This document shows positions 55,507-56,278 of a stretch of 56,278 nt of DNA, one piece after another. The position numbers and the translations under genes are program-made. Under the pieces are notes generated by a model. That model had not been told where the DNA came from. It ran no database searches and saw nothing but the letters and a program-made list of their open reading frames with translations. The first letter of the stretch is position 1. Each line of letters opens with the position of its first letter. The DNA lies in contig NZ_JADEVV010000024.1 of assembly GCF_015207985.1 (NCBI RefSeq), positions 1-56,278 on the forward strand, in the 5' to 3' direction. Origin of the DNA: Synechocystis salina LEGE 00031. Lineage in GTDB: Bacteria > Cyanobacteriota > Cyanobacteriia > Cyanobacteriales > Microcystaceae.

Positions 55507-56278
55507 ATGACCCGCCGAGAGAGTGCCAATCCCGAAGTAACTGAGAATAGCGCCGTTGTGCCCGGTCAGACGGTGGATTTCGATATTCAACAACAGCTAG
55601 CTGAGCTCCAGGAATTACTCTACGACAGCTTCCATATCCCCCTAACGGCCTGGAGTGTGGTGGATGAGGAGAAAATTCTGGACCAAATTGATGTCATTGC
55701 TGAATTTATTCCGGGGGCAGTGCATCGGGCGATCGCCATTTTGGAAAGGGAACAGCAAATTTTACAGGGGGCGGAGGTAGAAGCCCAACGGATGATCGAA
55801 GTGGCCCACCAGGAGGCCCAGCGCATTAAGGATGAATCAGGCATTATCCAAAAGGCCCAATACGAAGCAGACCAATACAAAGCCCAAATACAACAGGATT
55901 GCGATGCCCTCCAGCGCCAGGTGCAACAGGAATGTGAAGCTCTGCAAAGGCAAACCCAACAGGAGTGCGACACCCTACGAAGGCAGACCATGGGGGAACT
56001 AGATCAAATCAAACAGGTTACCCACCAGGAAATTCAACAATTTCGTCAGCAAACGGTGCAGGAATGTGAAGCCCTGCAAAAACAAACAGAACAGGAAGCC
56101 ACCGAGATGCAGAGGGACGTGGACACCTATGCCGATCGCCTGTTGAGCCGTTTGGAAGGGGAATTGGGACAAATGATGCGTAGTGTCAGCCAGAGCCGGC
56201 AGATCCTGTACGAAAATTCCGCTGAACATAACGCCACCATCACCAATCGTCCCCCCGTGGCCACAGCTCCCCCTGTGG
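55507..56278 (+). CDS. coiled-coil protein with 11-residue repeats, DivIVA-like, truncated by window edge
   Basis: An ATG at 55507 opens a frame that runs off the right edge after 257 codons. The N-terminal part (about 20-95) contains LAELQELLYDSFHIPL and EEKILDQIDVIAEFIPGAVHRAIAILERE, then a long coiled coil begins. Between about 120 and 200 it holds repeats of eleven residues: QQDCDALQRQV, QQECEALQRQT, QQECDTLRRQT and, further on, VQECEALQKQT. Each has one cysteine at the same place. The layout recalls DivIVA-like cytoskeletal or cell-division proteins, but this is not certain. The C terminus turns proline-rich at the edge. Confidence 0.7.
   Translation, partial: MTRRESANPEVTENSAVVPGQTVDFDIQQQLAELQELLYDSFHIPLTAWSVVDEEKILDQIDVIAEFIPGAVHRAIAILEREQQILQGAEVEAQRMIEVAHQEAQRIKDESGIIQKAQYEADQYKAQIQQDCDALQRQVQQECEALQRQTQQECDTLRRQTMGELDQIKQVTHQEIQQFRQQTVQECEALQKQTEQEATEMQRDVDTYADRLLSRLEGELGQMMRSVSQSRQILYENSAEHNATITNRPPVATAPPV

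Noticed and set aside
55620-55991. Minus-strand Cys/Ser/Trp-rich 123-codon frame
   Set aside because: It is the antisense reading of the coiled-coil repeats; the Cys/Ser/Trp richness follows from complementing CAG/CAA-type codons.
1-56278. CRISPR array, rRNA or tRNA genes
   Set aside because: No regularly spaced direct repeats, and no intergenic stretch I checked gives a cloverleaf or rRNA-like sequence.

Overview
The window looks like chromosome from a unicellular cyanobacterium of the genus Synechocystis, related to but not the same as strain PCC 6803. Three things support this. The palindrome GCGATCGC (HIP1) recurs at roughly one per kb. The genes are typically cyanobacterial: Cph2-type phytochrome, BicA bicarbonate transporter, DesC desaturase, ferrochelatase with a CAB tail, Ycf34, NdhF1, cyAbrB, DUF2854. 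From memory, the order alr - PAS/GGDEF - bicA - oppC - yqgF - dnaB - moxR - rfbB - EF-G-like - purM - hemH - amidase - cca - ycf34 - ndhF1 - sdhB - abrB - rrf2 - cph2 - coaD matches the PCC 6803 slr0827-slr0848 / sll0834-sll0821 region. No database was consulted. Two points differ from PCC 6803 as I remember it: dnaB has no intein, and glbN sits directly behind a quinol NO reductase gene.

Layout. 1-3.8 kb: an accessory block. It has an IS630-type transposase tail, then a run of small minus-strand genes (SnoaL-like, DHFR-like, ASCH, two GNATs, GST and a 65-aa orphan), with boundary sequences that resemble remains of integron cassettes. 3.8-6.6 kb: truncated haemoglobin glbN and quinol NO reductase norB, same strand, a likely NO-detoxification unit that may read through into the block. 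7-15 kb: DUF2854 protein, acs, a secreted N/Y-rich protein, desC, a methionine gamma-lyase family enzyme, two small secreted proteins, a PstS-like binding protein and a Uma2 nuclease. 15.1-17.1 kb: a second accessory patch with a GrpE-like gene remnant, an SDR epimerase, a RelE-like toxin remnant and an AT-rich membrane-protein orphan. 17.1-20.4 kb: S9 peptidase, rpmG-rpsR, and an Abi-type gene with an HEPN motif.

20.7-56.3 kb: conserved chromosome. It combines cell-wall and sugar metabolism (alr, rfbB), carbon uptake (bicA), replication and RNA processing (dnaB, yqgF, cca), purine, haem and CoA synthesis (purM, hemH, coaD), respiration and photosynthetic electron flow (ndhF1, sdhB, ycf34) and regulation (cyAbrB, Rrf2, EF-G-like). 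Three multidomain cyclic-di-GMP proteins lie within about 32 kb: a PAS-GGDEF membrane protein, a cNMP-EAL protein and Cph2. The right edge cuts a coiled-coil protein with 11-residue, cysteine-containing repeats.

I found no rRNA, tRNA or CRISPR array. The most useful leads are the cassette-like boundaries at the left, the norB-glbN unit with a palindromic upstream element, the empty DnaB intein site, the HEPN/Abi gene, and a 36-aa single-span protein at 42.2 kb.
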